A DNA stretch of 64,000 nt from Phragmites australis (GCF_958298935.1 NC_084932.1:21927501-21991500); one strand, 5' to 3'; shown: positions 20,309 through 33,711, counted from the first letter of the stretch. The notes: generated from the sequence alone by a model not told the origin. Made by a program: numbers and translations.

Positions 20309-21256
20309 CATGAAAAGCTAACGTATAGAAAAAGAATAAGACAAAGTGAGCATTAGATTAATCTAACTTTAATTTGATCGAAACATACATACTATTGTCT
20401 AGTTCAGAGCATATGCATAAAAGATAAAAATGTAATTTGCAATCCCAACAAAGGGCTAAAAAGCATATTGATGGAGTCTAGCCAAAGAAACAACTCCTGG
20501 TAGCTTGTGCTGCTTTTTCACACTAAACAAACGTAATGTTACTTCCTCTTAATATAAGCAAGGCCAACCAACTTGAGATTGGGTTAGTACTTTCAAAGAC
20601 TTTTACCATCCTCTCCTTGCAAATATGCCGTGCTGCTACGATAAATATCTTTGCAAAAAAAAAGGCCTGTCAAAGTCTGGTCTGGCTTGCTCCAAAATTG
20701 TCTGAGATTTCTCCTTGAGGCATCCAAATGAGGCGTAGTCTTGTTTTAGCCAGCAAAAATTTGTATTATTGTCACTTCCAGCTGCAACTTCAACAATTCT
20801 AAGGTTTTATTGTTAGGGATCTAGAACAGATGTCTTAGGTAGTTAGGTAGTTACCACATCCAGAAAGAAAAAAAAAGTTATGTAATGTCCCTGTATGCTA
20901 ACCGGATGCTAATAAGCCACTAACATTTTTCGAATTGCCTTGGGCTAATCCATGTTGCAGTTATATCCACATCCTTTTTAGTATTATGGGCAACCAGTGT
21001 TAAAAATGAAAATCTAGAGAACGGGATTCTATTCCAGCGGGATCTCTGAAACCCGGATACGAAACATGTCCAAATCTCGTCGAAAAGGTTATGAGACCTA
21101 TATGAAATTTATGTTTGGACGAAAACCTAATTTAAATTTGGATTAAACCTCTTTGAAACTTGCAAGAAGCCTCTCTGAAACAAAAAGACTTTTAGAATGA
21201 AACTATTCTCCCATTACAACGGCATCCTGTTGTCTAGTTGGGTTCAATCTTTATCT
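20309..21256. other. No gene recognised
   Basis: Low-complexity A/T-rich sequence with a short TAGGTAGT repeat near 20838-20852. The 60-codon frame at 20536-20718 resembles nothing I know. Confidence 0.45.
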
Positions 21257-21268
21257 ATGCCATTGAAA

Positions 21269-22277
21269 CACACCAAACCTTTTCAAGCTGGAGAAATTCA
21301 AAAAACGCAAGGTATGTTATGAAGTGCAAAATGAAAATTGGATCAGATCGGTGACGAACATGAGCACAACGCAACAGATAGAGGAGTTCGTGCTGTTGTG
21401 GGCTGAAATTCAGCAAGCCACCCTACGACAAAATTGTAGATGTGATATTATATGGAGGTGGACATCATCGGGAGAATACAACACCAGAATGGCCTACAAC
21501 ATGCAATTTGTGGGAACTTACACCAACTTCAAATCATCAAACTTATAGGAAGCGCACGCGGAGCCTAAGGCCATCTTCTTCGTATGGACGGACTTGTACC
21601 ATCGGATCCTAACGGTGGATAATCTTGCTAAGCGTGGCTGGGAACACAACCCACTTTGCCCACTTTGCAAAGACCAACCAGAAACACCAATACATTTGTT
21701 AGACCGATGTGTTTTTACTAACCAAGTAAGGTCCTATATTGAGACATGATTGCAGGTGTCGCTTGGCAATGGGGGAGCAATCAACAGTCCACCAAACCTT
21801 TCATCTTGCTTTGAAGCGTGTCAACGCAGCAGGCCAAGAGCAGAGGAAAAGAGTTGCTAGCATCCTCGTATACCTATGGTGGAACACCTGGAAAGAAAGA
21901 AATAGAAGAATCTTCGAATCAAAAGAACTCAACGCTATCCAAGTAGCTTACAGGGTTAAAGAAGATATCGCTCTGAGGCAAATGGCCTTCTAGGAAGCAG
22001 GGATGGATTGGTGGAATGAGAATCAAGAAGCAACTTCGAACATGCAAGGTGAAAGCCTCCCGTGATGAGAAAAAGAGCAGAAAGGGGACATGCAAAGCGT
22101 TGCAACCCTGCTGTTGTTGTCTTACCTCATTTAGGATGTAACCTTTTATTTTAAGGACCAACCCTAGTGATGTCGGCTAAACCGGGGCTCTGTTGTAACC
22201 TTCCAAGAACTTTTCTTCTCTTGTTCTTCTACCTATAATGCAAAGGCAGTGCTCCTACCCGTTTCGCATCAAAATAG
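21269..22277 (+). mobile_element. 5'-truncated LINE (L1-type) with zf-RVT domain, about 1.0 kb
   Basis: Only the C-terminal end of ORF2 remains: WRWTSSGEYNTRMAYNMQFVG (about 21461-21523), then AEPKAIFFVWTDLYHRILTVDNLAKRGW and PLCPLCKDQPETPIHLL, the zinc-binding region that follows plant LINE reverse transcriptases. Stops and frameshifts are present (for example TAG near 21546). It ends with CAGTGCTCCTACCCGTTTCGC and a short A-rich tail. A 12-bp duplication ATGCCATTGAAA flanks it (21257-21268 and 22278-22289), consistent with target-primed insertion of a truncated copy. Confidence 0.88.
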
Positions 22278-22465
22278 ATGCCATTGAAATATGATTTAAT
22301 TAACCCATGACATGGGAGCTCCATTTTTTTTGGTATGTGGGTCCTACTACACATGTCTGGTTCATTATGTGCTTCCATGCTAATTGAAAAACTAAATAGC
22401 ACAAATCTCGAAGCTTCACTATTAGTAGTGTAGCAGTGGTTTTTTTCAGAAGTATTGTGACTGCC

Positions 22466-22600
22466 AATCTTTTTTTATGACAGAGGGGGAGACGCCCCAC
22501 CATATTTTTTTTATAAGAAGAAGGTACGACACTCGGATTCGAGCCCCAGTGGGTGAGGCCACAGCGAGCGCTCCAACCACTGAGCTACAGCTCGGTTCGC
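22466..22600 (-). mobile_element. Au-type SINE
   Basis: The minus strand reads CGAGCTGTAGCTCAGTGGTT (A box TAGCTCAGTGG at about 22587-22577) and later GGGGCTCGAATCC (B box, about 22545-22533), followed by a region ending in an A/T run. This matches the tRNA-derived head of the Au SINE family of grasses better than the copy at 18.5 kb. Confidence 0.8.
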
Positions 22601-23049
22601 GTGATTGCAAATGGCCCTCGTATTCTTTAAAATTTCCAACTTTTACTTCTTTGTGGTGATGAAGTAATGTAATTTTAAAAAGTCAATATGCAGTCTAACT
22701 GTCCTACAAATAATTTGTACTGCATTATGTTTTGAAAAACTATAAGACTATACAATTTAAAATTAGGCAAATTTGTCTTTGGGACACTAAAATTTTTCTC
22801 TGGGACACTAAAATTAGGGAAATTTGTCTCTAGGGAAAAAATTAGGCTTTGTCTCTAGGACAACATTGTGTGTGAATTTGTGGTTTTATCTGTAGGACAT
22901 TAGAAGTGGGGCAAAAGACCATTATGCCTTTAGTTTAGTTTAAACAATGTCTGCTTATGCTCCTATTGTTAATCATAAGTCAACACCAATTTAGGCTATG
23001 CCCACACAAATACATTTATAGTTATATATTCTGTAGGATTTCGTAGGAA
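22601..23049. other. Spacer with short repeats
   Basis: Between about 22765 and 22900 a phrase of the type TCTCTGGGACACTAAAATTA recurs three or four times in diverged form. Nothing coding is seen. Confidence 0.5.
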
Positions 23050-26000
23050 ACCGTTCGAAATGGCCCACCCTTGAATAGGACTACCTACTGAATGGGAACA
23101 AAAGTACCCATCATGCACTGTTCAGGCTCTCACTAGGGATATTTCAGACCACATACATTTGCTACTTGACTCAAAGGATGCTTCTCATCATGGCATGTTG
23201 ACTGATGAAAGAAGGTCTTTTGAACAAGTAGGGCAAGTGTGGGCCAAAGAGTATAGAGGGACTAATGCAATTAAACAATGGAAGTATAAGATTCGAAGAC
23301 TTAGACAATATCTGAGATGGTGTGCAAAGAACATGCATGGTACGGTAGATATAAAAAGATGAAGGAAGCACTCTCTAAAAAGATAGATGAATTAGACAGG
23401 AAGGTAGAAAACATTCTTTTATCTCTGCAAGAAGCTAATATGTTGCGATGCTTTAAAGCAAGTTTAGCCCAATTGTTGAGAGAAGAAGAGATAGCATGGT
23501 TCCAACGCTGTAAGAAAACAACTCTTTGAGAGTGATAAAAATATGAGGTATTTTTAGTTGATTGCTAACGACAAACACCGTAAAACTCATATCTTTCAAA
23601 TAGAACATGATGGTTGAACGTTAACCAGATAGGATGAAATTAAAGAGCATATCACTGCATATAACATAGATTTTTTTGGACCACCTGTGAGTAATCAGTT
23701 TTTGATGCTTGAGACTCACAGAGGGGACATACCTCAGGTCTCTGATATAGAGAATGATATGCTTGTAGAAAGCTTTTTTGAAAAAGAAGTCAAAAAGGCG
23801 ATATTCCAAATGGAACACAATAAAGCATCAGGGATAGATGGGTTCCCAACGGAATTCTATCAAGTTTTCTGGGAAGTAATCAAGACTAATTTGATGATCT
23901 TATTTGACAGTTTCCATAAGGGTGCTCTTCTTCTTTTCAGACTTAATTTTGGAATAATTACATTACTTCCAAAAATTAAGGATGCATCAAAAATACAACA
24001 ATACAAACCAATATGCCTTTTGAATGTTTCCTTCAAAATCTTCATGAAAGTTGCTACAAATAGAATTGTTGGGGTATCACATAAGATAGTTAGACCTTCT
24101 TAGACAACGTTTATACCAGGAAGGAATATTATGGAAGGGGTAGTTATACTACATGAAACCATACATGAAATACATAGGAAAAAGCTTAATGGGGTGATTC
24201 TTAAACTTGATTTCGAGAAAGCTTATGATAAAGTCAAATGGTTTTTTCTGTAACAAACTTTAAGAATGAAGGGATTCGCTTCTGTTTGGTGCTCATGGAT
24301 TCAGTAGTTTGTAATGGGGGAGTGTTGTAGTCAAAGTCAATAATGATATAGGAAGATATTTCAAACAAAGAAAGTTCTAAGGCAGGGTAACCCCTATCAC
24401 CTATTCTCTTTAATATTGTGGTAGATATGTTGGCCGTTCTAATTGGCAGAGCCAAAGAGGTGGGTCAAATACAGGGTGTTGTGCCTCACTTAATTGATGA
24501 TAGATTATCCATACTATAATATGCAGATGACACAATACTTTTTTATAGAACATGATATTGATAAAGCTAAGAATATGAAGCTTCTGCTTTGTGCATTTGA
24601 GCAACTTTCTAGCTTGAAAATCAACTTTTATACAAATGAATTATTTTGTTATGGGGAACTAAAGAATTTGAGAAGCAATACTCACAAGTTTTTGGGTGCG
24701 ATATGGGGAACTACCTCTTTAGATATCTTGGCATCCCTACGCATAACAGGAAGATAAGAAATAAAGATTGGCGAATAATAGATGATAGATTCCAGAACAA
24801 ATTGAGTAGTTGGAAAGGAAAACTTTTCTCTATTGGGAGACATCTAGTTCTGATTAATTCGATTTTAAGTAGTGTTGTGATGTACATGTTGTCCTTTTTT
24901 GATATTCCTTGTAGGGTTCTTAAGAAATTGGATTATTATAGATCAAGATTCTTTTGGCAAAGTGATGAGTACAAGAAAAAATACCGTCTAATGAAATGGG
25001 AAATCTTATGCAGACCTAAAGACTAGGGCGGTTTAGGCATCCAAAATCTTGAAGTCCAGAATAGGTTCCTGTTTAATAAATGGCAATTCAAACTTAGAAA
25101 TGAAGATGGCACGTGAAAAAAATTGCTTAGAAAAAAAATACTTGAAGAATAAAACAATAGGTGAGGTGAGATGGAAACCTAGGGACTCCCACTTTTGGTC
25201 GGGCCTAATGAAGGTCAAAGACCAATTTTTAAGATAGGGAGTTTTTCATCAGTACCCAAATTAGATTCCGGGAAGATAGATGGCTTGAAAGATCAATATT
25301 TTGATAACTTTACCCACATCTGTACTGGGTAGTCTGAAAGAAAACCGTAATTGTTGCACATGTGTTAAAGTCTGAACCTCTTAATGTATCCTTTCATAGA
25401 GCTCTTATAGGACGAAATTTGTATGACTAGAATAATTTGATAGCAAAGTTGGCATTTGTGCAACTTAATGACCAACAAGATGCGTTCAAATGGTACTTGC
25501 AGGCTACAGGAACTTTTACGATACAGTCTATGTATAACAATCTAATGAATCATGGCTTCAATAAAGTATACCTTTTTTTGTAGAAGATAAAAATCCCCTT
25601 AAAAATCAAGGTTTTCTTGTGGTATTTAATTAGAGGGGTCATACCATAAAGATAATCTACTTAAGCGAAAATGGCATGGTAGTGTCCAATGTTATTTTTG
25701 TAATAGTAGGGAGACTATCCAATATTTCTTTTTTTATTGCCAGTTTGCTAAGTTCATTTGGAGAGCGGTGCATATTGCTTTCGGTATTTTACCTCTGAAA
25801 AGTGTTTCTCGTGTTTTTGGTAATTGGTTATGCAATATGGACCCAAAGTTGAAGTCTCAAATTTTGGTTGGAGAAAGTGCTTTATATTGGGTCATTTGGC
25901 TAACTGAGAATGAAATTGTTTTAATCTTCATGAAAATATATTGGATTCGACATTGGTTCCTACTGCAAAAGGAGGCAAGGCATCGAATGAAATGAGTGTG

Positions 26001-26215
26001 CCGTGTCATGTAAACCATGATAATGGTGAATGCTTATGAGAAAGCTCGGTCCTTGAAGTTGGCTTTCCATCATATTTATGACTGGTTTTATAACAGCTTT
26101 TGTTATTTACTGGCTTTCTATTTGTAACCCATGGCTAAAACAATATAATAATAAATGGTTATATGCATGCCTTGTGTAGAAGCCAAAATAATAAAATATT
26201 TCCTTATTAAAAAAA
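23050..26215 (+). mobile_element. LINE (L1-type) remnant, endonuclease end through zf-RVT
   Basis: The readable order is: the end of the endonuclease (LTRDISDHIHLLLD near 23130), a coiled-coil-like linker (23159-23529), reverse transcriptase with NKASGIDGFPTEFYQ (near 23820) and GVILKLDFEKAYDKVKW (near 24195), the catalytic YADDTILF (24520-24543), then GGLGIQNLEVQNRFL and a zf-RVT-like segment CYFCNSRETIQYFFFYCQF (near 25690-25745). The 5' part is missing. Multiple stops and frameshifts occur, for example TAA at 24517-24519 just before YADD, where Gln is usual. The 3' end is A-rich (about 26130-26215). No target duplication was identified. Confidence 0.88.
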
Positions 26216-26833
26216 CTACACAGCAGATCCGAGCCAGATAACCCATGCAAGGTGGTTAATTGACAAGCGGATCTTTCCTGCAGATATATAAACACCACCA
26301 GCGGGTAGCTTCGCATGCAGCCATGTTGAGGGGATCAGATGCGGCTGCAAGTTGCAAAGTGCAGGTACAGCTATACACATGCCTAGAACTAGAAGCCAGG
26401 CAGCAAGCCATGAGCATGAGGTACTCCACTTGCATATACACTGAAACTAAAATAAGCTCAGCAGACCTTGGTTTGCTTCCTGGATATGTTATGTTGCTAA
26501 GGACCACTTCTCCACATGACTTATGGTTCTAGAAATATCATGCACAAACTCAAGATATGAAGATGTAGATACGTCATGAGAGTGTCGCCGAACGAATACG
26601 TCAAAAATAATAACATAGTTTGATTTCAGATATGATCTAAAAAAGATGAGAAGATTATCTGCTAATTTGTCTTCTAATTTCTTTATTTATTTTTATTAGT
26701 AAAATCGGTCCTATATTAGTAGCCTGTAACGAGGTGAGGAGACTAGAGGATGAGAGTGGTTGGTAAAAGTAGATAAATTATTTGAATTTTAAAGGGGTTT
26801 TATTATCTCTCCTACTTAAAAAATAAGTAATCC
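26216..26833. other. No gene recognised
   Basis: A 90-codon frame at 26260-26532 follows a TATATAAAC motif (about 26283-26292), but its translation shows no domain and its minus-strand counterpart is equally open. I treat it as chance. Confidence 0.4.
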
Positions 26834-28181
26834 ATCTATTGTCAGCCTTTTCATGCCTCCGCTCCGCTCTTCGTCTGCCCGTTCCCTCATGCGCTGACAT
26901 ATGGGCCACGGGATCGATCCTTCTCCCGAGCGCCATGCCCCCAACCCCCCATCCAGTGCCTCTGCTCTTCAGTCTCCCGAGTTGCTGCCGCCTCCTCCTC
27001 CTCTGCGCCCAAGCCGCGCTGTCGATGCCACCCCCGCTCTCCCTCTGCTCCCCCTCGCGCTCCTTGCCTCCTCCCCACCACCTTGCAACTAGCGTGATCT
27101 GCGGCCGCCTCAGGGCTGGAATTACGTGGGGCACCTCCCCGGGCGCTACATTTTCCAGCGCGATCTACCTCGATTGTTTCGGCACCGAATCCATGTGTCG
27201 CCAGAGTACCTCACGTCGGAGACCCAGGGTCACGGTGATCGGATTCAGCCATGTCGGCCCTCCTCGACCTCGCGGTGGCTAGATCCAGTGGAGTCCGCTT
27301 CCCGTCAGGCCCTCACTGCTAACACTGGTGAGGAAGGCAAGCCCATCAGCATGGTGGTATCATGGATCAAGAAACAACCCTTTCCCTCTGCACGCGTCTG
27401 CATCTGCCGTCGTTTCGTCCTCATCCTCGGCGTCACCCATCTTGCGAGGACCATCGGTGTTGGCTCAAGGGCCTCCTTCGAGGATGAGCCACCGCTCCTC
27501 GAGGAGCTTGGCATCAACATGCGCCAAATCTGGCGGAAGATGCTCTTCATCCTCCACCCACTCTGTTCCACCGACCCTTCCCTCCATGTCGATGTCGACC
27601 TCTCCCTTGGGTCCACCCGGGCTCTCAGACACTTGAAGCACTGGACGCATCCAAGCCCCTGAGGTCATACCCCATGCGCAGCGCCATCGCCGAGGTTAAG
27701 ACCTCTTCCGACCCCATCGCCGCCGTCACCAGGTACCCCAAGCTCCATTTTTTTTTTTGTCGTAAGCCTTTGATTCCCAAATAGTCTGCATCAGTTGTGG
27801 ATTATGCTTCGAGTTGCTAACAAATGACTATTGTTGAATGACTATTTCTTGTAAAAATTTAAGGTCCTCGTCGTTCTATGCCACCGCCTCCCATTTTCTC
27901 TCGTCGACGAGCCGTGAGCGTTTGTCTCATTGAGGGGTCTTTGGGATTGATGTGATGCAGTTCCCCATGCGCTTCCCGCCGCCTGTCGCTGCTGCCACCA
28001 CTGCAGAAACTGAGGCCATGCTCACCACCGATACCTATCCTCGACCCACTGATCATCTTCCTATGCGACCACGTCCATGCATAAGAACAGCAGTGTCACC
28101 CCTTGTGCCACGCTCGTGGTTGCTAGCAAGTCGCCGCAAGACCAAGAACTCCTCGCCTCTGCGGCCACTTCCGTCTCCCTA
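26834..28181 (+). pseudogene. Chimeric exon-like region with a Yip1-family gene fragment
   Basis: A GC-rich block stands out from the AT-rich surroundings. Within the plus-strand frame 27126-27662, residues about 116-160 (27471-27612) read FEDEPPLLEELGINMRQIWR and a following LHPL...DPSLH stretch. This is the conserved segment just before the membrane domain of plant Yip1/YIPF-type proteins, which act in ER-Golgi transport. The membrane domain itself is absent: after DVDLSLG the sequence changes character. Upstream (27126-27200, GHLPGRYIFQRDLPRLFRHR) and downstream (27674-27735, MRSAIAEVKTSSDPIAAVTR followed by a GTACC donor-like site) there are other exon-like pieces I cannot name. The mixture suggests captured fragments from more than one gene, as in Helitrons or Pack-MULEs, but I did not find such an element's ends. 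The block is cut at 28181 by the Gypsy element. Confidence 0.55.
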
Positions 28182-31100
28182 TGTCACATCGGGTTTTAAT
28201 GAACAAAATCAGATATAGTTTATGTGTGCCCAAGATGTTTAACACACATAAAGACATCACAGGTAAAGTAACAAAAGCAATACTTTAAAGAAATAAACGT
28301 AGAACTCTTACAAGAATTGACATATATTGTCTTCTATATAGATATCTGCAGCAGAACAGAAGCATTGGTACCCAACAGCAATACAGGCAACCGACCGGGA
28401 GACACGCGTCTAGAACGTCACAACCTTGTCCTGATAGTCTTCAACATGTTCACCAATAACTCCATAGGCAATCAACGGAGAACACCTCACTAGAATGCAT
28501 CTTTCACGAGGTCTTCGAATTCTTTTCCAACTGAGTGTTTGGTTATAGCAAGTGTGAACACATGTTGTACTCAGCAAGTTGTGAGGGAAATATTATGCAT
28601 ATGAAGGCTTTGACAAGTTAAGGCTAGTTTGGCTCTTTTGCATAAAATAGTATTTAAGTAAAAACATTTGAAAAGTAGTAGTAATTAAGTATATGACTAT
28701 AAACAACCAACCACCTCAAGATTCCACCCATCTTGACTTAACCAACTGACCACCTCAACCAAGGTTCTAACCACCATGGCTCAACACCTCAACCATGGCT
28801 CCCATCACCAAAGTTAAACTGCTAACCACCTCAACCACGATTCCCATCATCATGATTGACCCACACCTCAACTATATATGGTCCCAACCACTAAAGTTGA
28901 CCACACCGACCAAACCATCAACTTATAATCATGGTAGGTTTTTTGTGCCGCTCGTGACCGTGTGCACGACTGAATTTCAGTTTTAACTCTACAGAGGTTG
29001 TACTTTACCCACAAGATGTGATTTTATCACCCGCAAGCAAGTGACTAAGTCTCCATTTTGCCCGTGTTAGCAAGACACTTGCACACATCCAAGGTGTGTA
29101 ACCTGGAGATCACTACAAAGCCTTTATAATGCTCCTCTCAGCACATGTCTACCCGCTAAGGTTTCACCGCCATGTGATTCCACCTCAATAACGAAAGCCC
29201 CCTCTTGCGCCATTCGGATCCCAAGACATTGTCCATTCACCACTCTTCTGCTTGGTCTACGCTATGCTAAGAGTAAGCAAATTACTTGGCTAGACCTATC
29301 CCATAACAGAGTTATGGTTGTACTGTAAACACAGAAAGATCACTCCACAAACCGGTCCGTAGATTTAAGCAAGAATACCACTTTCCCAATCATAAGTCTC
29401 ACAATACCACATGCTCAAATCCCTATGTCATGTTGCTACAAAAATTATTCCATCATATTTTTATCATTGTTACATAGGACCATTATCAATTTCGTAGTGC
29501 ATTAATCATTATTACCATCCCAAAGTAAGGCTAAGCAACATCTACCCATCCATAACCCAAAATCATACTAAGGCAACAAGGATGATAAGGGAAAACTAGG
29601 GTAAAACCTAACTCTTGGGATTTCCAACAAATTATTAGTATGCATGTTTATAAAACAAAATATTTAAAAACTGGGATAAATATGATAAAGAACACAACTT
29701 ACCTTCACTCGACTCAGTTGGGTCTTCAGAAAAGTCTTGGTCATGAAGTCCTTCTAGCGCCTTCGGAACATTGACTAATCGTGAAAACTATCGACAAACA
29801 ACACAAAGTAAAACACTAAGAACAGCATACCAAATATAATCAAAACACTATGGTTGGATGGGTATTATTTTAGAGAAGAAATTTAGATGCAAGAATTGCC
29901 TAAGTCAGAGTTAGGATGAAAGATAACGGCTTTCAAAAGATGGATTAGGCTGAAAAATAAAGCCTGGTTTACCAGAGTTATCTTCCTATAGGAAAAGGTT
30001 TATTGCGCAATCATTGTGTCAGACTTGACAACATCATTGTGCAAGGTTCAAGAGGTATAGTGCTAACTAGACTTCACTGACTAGACCAAAGAGGATGATG
30101 TGGTGCTGACTTAGCATACCATGCAAGTATCATCTTGGATTAAAGAAGAGGTGAGCTGAGGTCTAGCCTCAACCGCCTATGATGGATCAAATGGCTGGAG
30201 GTTACGCTTTTGGGTTCAGGATACAGTCAGTGACTCTGCGTAGTGACTACAGCTCAGGTTTCATCGGATAGGACGATCGGTCGTGTGGCCACTGACATCA
30301 ATTCTAGGCTTCGATGGTGTTTCAGCAAAACTAGGGAAGCATAGCGTAGAATGCGGAAAGGCTAACTCAAAGGTATGATTGATTTTGGAAGGGGTCATCC
30401 GAGGTAGAGGTAAAACAGCAACGACTATTATTAGGTTTGGTGGTGACTGCGAACACATGCAGCAACGAAGATACTCACGTTTCTAGAGATTGGCTATGAA
30501 TTTTGTGGAACCATCTGAACAGAGACGTTCAGATATCCTGAGACCACAATTCTATAGCACGAGTTTGGGCAGATCATCCCCTAAGAGGAAGAACGAACAA
30601 TGAAGATGAGATGGCTGATGGTTGCGATATGTTGCGGTTGGCAGCCGCATTTTGGACGTGTCGCTGCACAATCGGTGAAAGACTCCTATGCTCACATAGA
30701 AGACTTCATGGGACATGTCATGACATAGATGGCACATCCATACGGCTTCCAGATTGATAGGGAACGCGGCAACAAACTCGGCGCGTGTGGAGAATGCGTC
30801 CAGAAACCGAACAACGGGCATGTCTACCTTAGTCCCGGTGGTTTGGCTGCTATACTGGACGACCCAGTTGGTGAGGGCATGGGAAACATCATGGGTCATG
30901 CGCTGGTGAAAGGGCATGGCAATTCGACTTCTAGTCAGCCAGGAACGTTACTGCCAATCAGTGACGGCGCGGCTGTCAGCGTTGATGACGACCGTGGCGG
31001 CATATATCGGGCTTTGGCCGGGTCTAGGGCTTAGCTAGGGACATAGTATAATGTTAAAACAGGGGTAAGAAAGGATAAGGAGGGGTCCTTACCTTGCTTT

Positions 31101-32338
31101 GACGATCGGGAAAGGAGGATTCGCGGAGACAACGATGTAGCACATCACAGGCGGTGACGGCGGCGACACCAGTGAACGGCAGTGCATAGGCAGCGTTGCG
31201 TTGGTGGATAGGGAATAGAGGGATATAAAGGGGTAGGGGAGGATGTTCAACACCTATTTATAGGGCTAGGGGCGACTGGTTGAGGTGTAGTCCAAGTCGG
31301 ACACGATTCGGATTCGAGTTCAAGTCGGTTAGGATTTTCTTTTTTGTAGCTCTTTATTCTGAGGATGATATCTCTACCGTCTGGACTCCAAATTGGACTT
31401 TTCTGGACTCAAAATTGTATTACTCAAAAAGATCTACTACTTTAGTATTCATTGGAACTTCTGAAAACACCATTTTAATTTCCAAAAATGCGTCACAAGA
31501 TAAATTATTTGAACTAAGACTTATCTGTGTAGCACTGATTTCGGGGGCCATAACTCCTAGCTCCATTATCCAAAAGGAGATTTCCATAGGTTCAACGAGG
31601 CCTACAACTTTGGTATTATCAGATTTGCATTTGAGGCCATCTTGAACTCTAAAACTGTATGAGAAGATGAGGTTGTTTAGGACTCCGCGAACATCCATAG
31701 ATTTCGCGGATCTTTTGTGTTGGGCCTCCTAGATGACTTGTGTACCGACCAAGAGCTTGGGCTTATGCAGGATTGAGTTCAATGGCAGCTTAGACATATC
31801 TAGGGTTCTAGAAAAGAAACATTTGCAAAGAAATTTGAATAGGTTTGAATTGAATTGAGCTTGGAGTGAATTTGAGAGAAACAAAAAATGAGGTTGACAA
31901 GAATGAGAGTAGATAAGGAATTTGGATTTAGATTTGAGTAGAATTTGACAAAGAGGAGAGATTGGCTTTTAACAAGGATTTAGATAAGATTTGAATTGAA
32001 CTAGAGAAGAATCAAGTATGATCAAGGATTGAATAGATGATGAATTCAAGGACTTTGAATTCCAACCATTAAGATCCTTGACTTATTCACTATTGAATTT
32101 TGTAAAATCTTTTCAAAACCTTTTTCACTCCAAAACACCAACGAGAAGAGAAATAAAAAGAACTCTAATGCATTTACCTGGCTCCTAGCAAAACTCAACA
32201 TTCAATGCACAAGAAATAATAACCTAGGTTGCTTGGTTGTTTATGAAAATAGGTTTTAAACTGCTCTACTGGTGAAGCTACTCACCAAAGTTGGAAAACT
32301 TTTAAAAGTTGGAAAATCTTGGGAAGTAGGGTGTTACA
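28182..32338 (-). repeat. Full 3' LTR of the Gypsy element (4157 bp)
   Basis: Runs from GTAACACCC (minus strand start at 32338) to the CGATGTGACA end at 28182. Positions 28182 to about 31685 align with 35586-39081 as a direct repeat of 3.5 kb. A minus-strand open frame of 121 codons (30917-30552) has a counterpart of 144 codons in the other LTR (38207-37773); no product is recognised. Confidence 0.88.
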
Positions 32339-32340
32339 AA

Positions 32341-32356
32341 TCTACCCCCCTTAAAA
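32341..32356 (-). promoter_or_regulatory. Polypurine tract of the Gypsy element
   Basis: The minus strand reads TTTTAAGGGGGGTAGA immediately before the 3' LTR start, the expected primer for plus-strand synthesis. Confidence 0.75.
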
Positions 32357-33681
32357 GAAATCTCGCCCTCGAGATTTTGGCAGATCTAAAAAGAGATAAG
32401 GAAACTCCTTCATCTTCTATCTCTCGATAGCTCATCTTCTGAGTGTCCACCCCATTGCACCTTGCACATAGTAATTACCTTGCCTCTAGTGACTCTTTCA
32501 CCTATCTCAGGAACCTTGACTGGATACTTAGTATGTGAGATATTTTTTTACATCCAACTCTTGAATTGGTAATTGCTCTTCGGAGATTCATAGGCTCTTC
32601 TTTTACTAAGGAAAACATCAGGCACATATGAGAGTTGAGGCGATAAGCAACTTCTCTTTTAGCACCTTAAGGGTCTATTGTATCTAGAGGCGGGGTCCTT
32701 TACTGAGAGGAAGTGAGCAACCTTGATCAAATGTTCCATTACAACCCATATAGAGTCATAAGTGGTCTGAGTACGTGGTAGTCCAATTGTAAAGTTCATA
32801 CTGATCTCTTCCTGTTTTCATTTAGGCTCCTTCAGTGGCTGTAACAATTCTGCGGATCTCCAATGTTTGGCTTTGACCCTCTGATATGTATCACACAGAG
32901 CTACATATTCTACTACGTCTCTCTTCATTCAATACCATCGATAACGACCTTGAGATCTTGGTACTTCCGAGATGAATTGAATACGCTGACACATGAGCTT
33001 CTTTTAGAATTATCTCATTGAGCTGCTTCTGATGTTGCCTACTTAGATATTCTGCATGCTCTCCTTTGTATTCTCATCTTCCGGCTGACCTTTTTGAAGG
33101 TTCTCATCCAAGGTGGGTTCCACTCCCATGGCTATTGCCTCCACGTCCATAACAAACCCTAGGTTGAGTCACCGAAATTCTCCACATAAGATTGGTTAAG
33201 CTTCTTGTAGCATGGCCATGTTGCAATATGCTTTTCGAGTTAGCACATCCGCCACTATATTTGCCTTCCCAGGGTGGTAAAGGATTCCCATATCATAATC
33301 TTTGATCAGTTCTAGACATCTCTGCTGTCTCAGGTTAAAATCCTGTTTCTTTTTTGAGTAAATATGTACTTCAGACTCTTATGATTCGTATCTCTCACAC
33401 CATTTACGAATAAAGCAGTATCTCCGTATCTTCAGAGTATGCACTTTGGCTACTAATTCCAACTCATGAGACGAGTAGTTCTTCTCGGGTGTTCTCAATT
33501 GTCTATAGACATAGGCTACAACTTGACCTTCTTACATCAAAACTCATCCCAGTCCCTATCGAGATGTGTCATAATATATGTTCAAATTCTTCTGGGTATC
33601 GGGCAACACTAGCTCTGGGTTGAGGTAGTTTCTTCTTTAGCACCTTGGAACTTGCTTCGCAAGCAGAGGTCAACACATACT

Positions 33682-33711
33682 CTTTCTTCTTCTTCTTCTT
33701 CTTCTTTTTGA
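33682..33711. repeat. CTT microsatellite
   Basis: About nine CTT units in the plus strand; in the minus-strand frame of the Gypsy pol this gives a run of lysines, so it expanded after coding capacity was lost or contributed to its loss. Confidence 0.85.

Noticed and set aside
22533..22600. tRNA gene
   Set aside because: A and B boxes are present, but no acceptor or anticodon stem pairs properly; fits a SINE head.
26839..27282. 147-codon frame before the Yip1 fragment
   Set aside because: Low-complexity Ser/Pro/Leu translation in GC-rich DNA with opposing frames open as well; no recognised domain.
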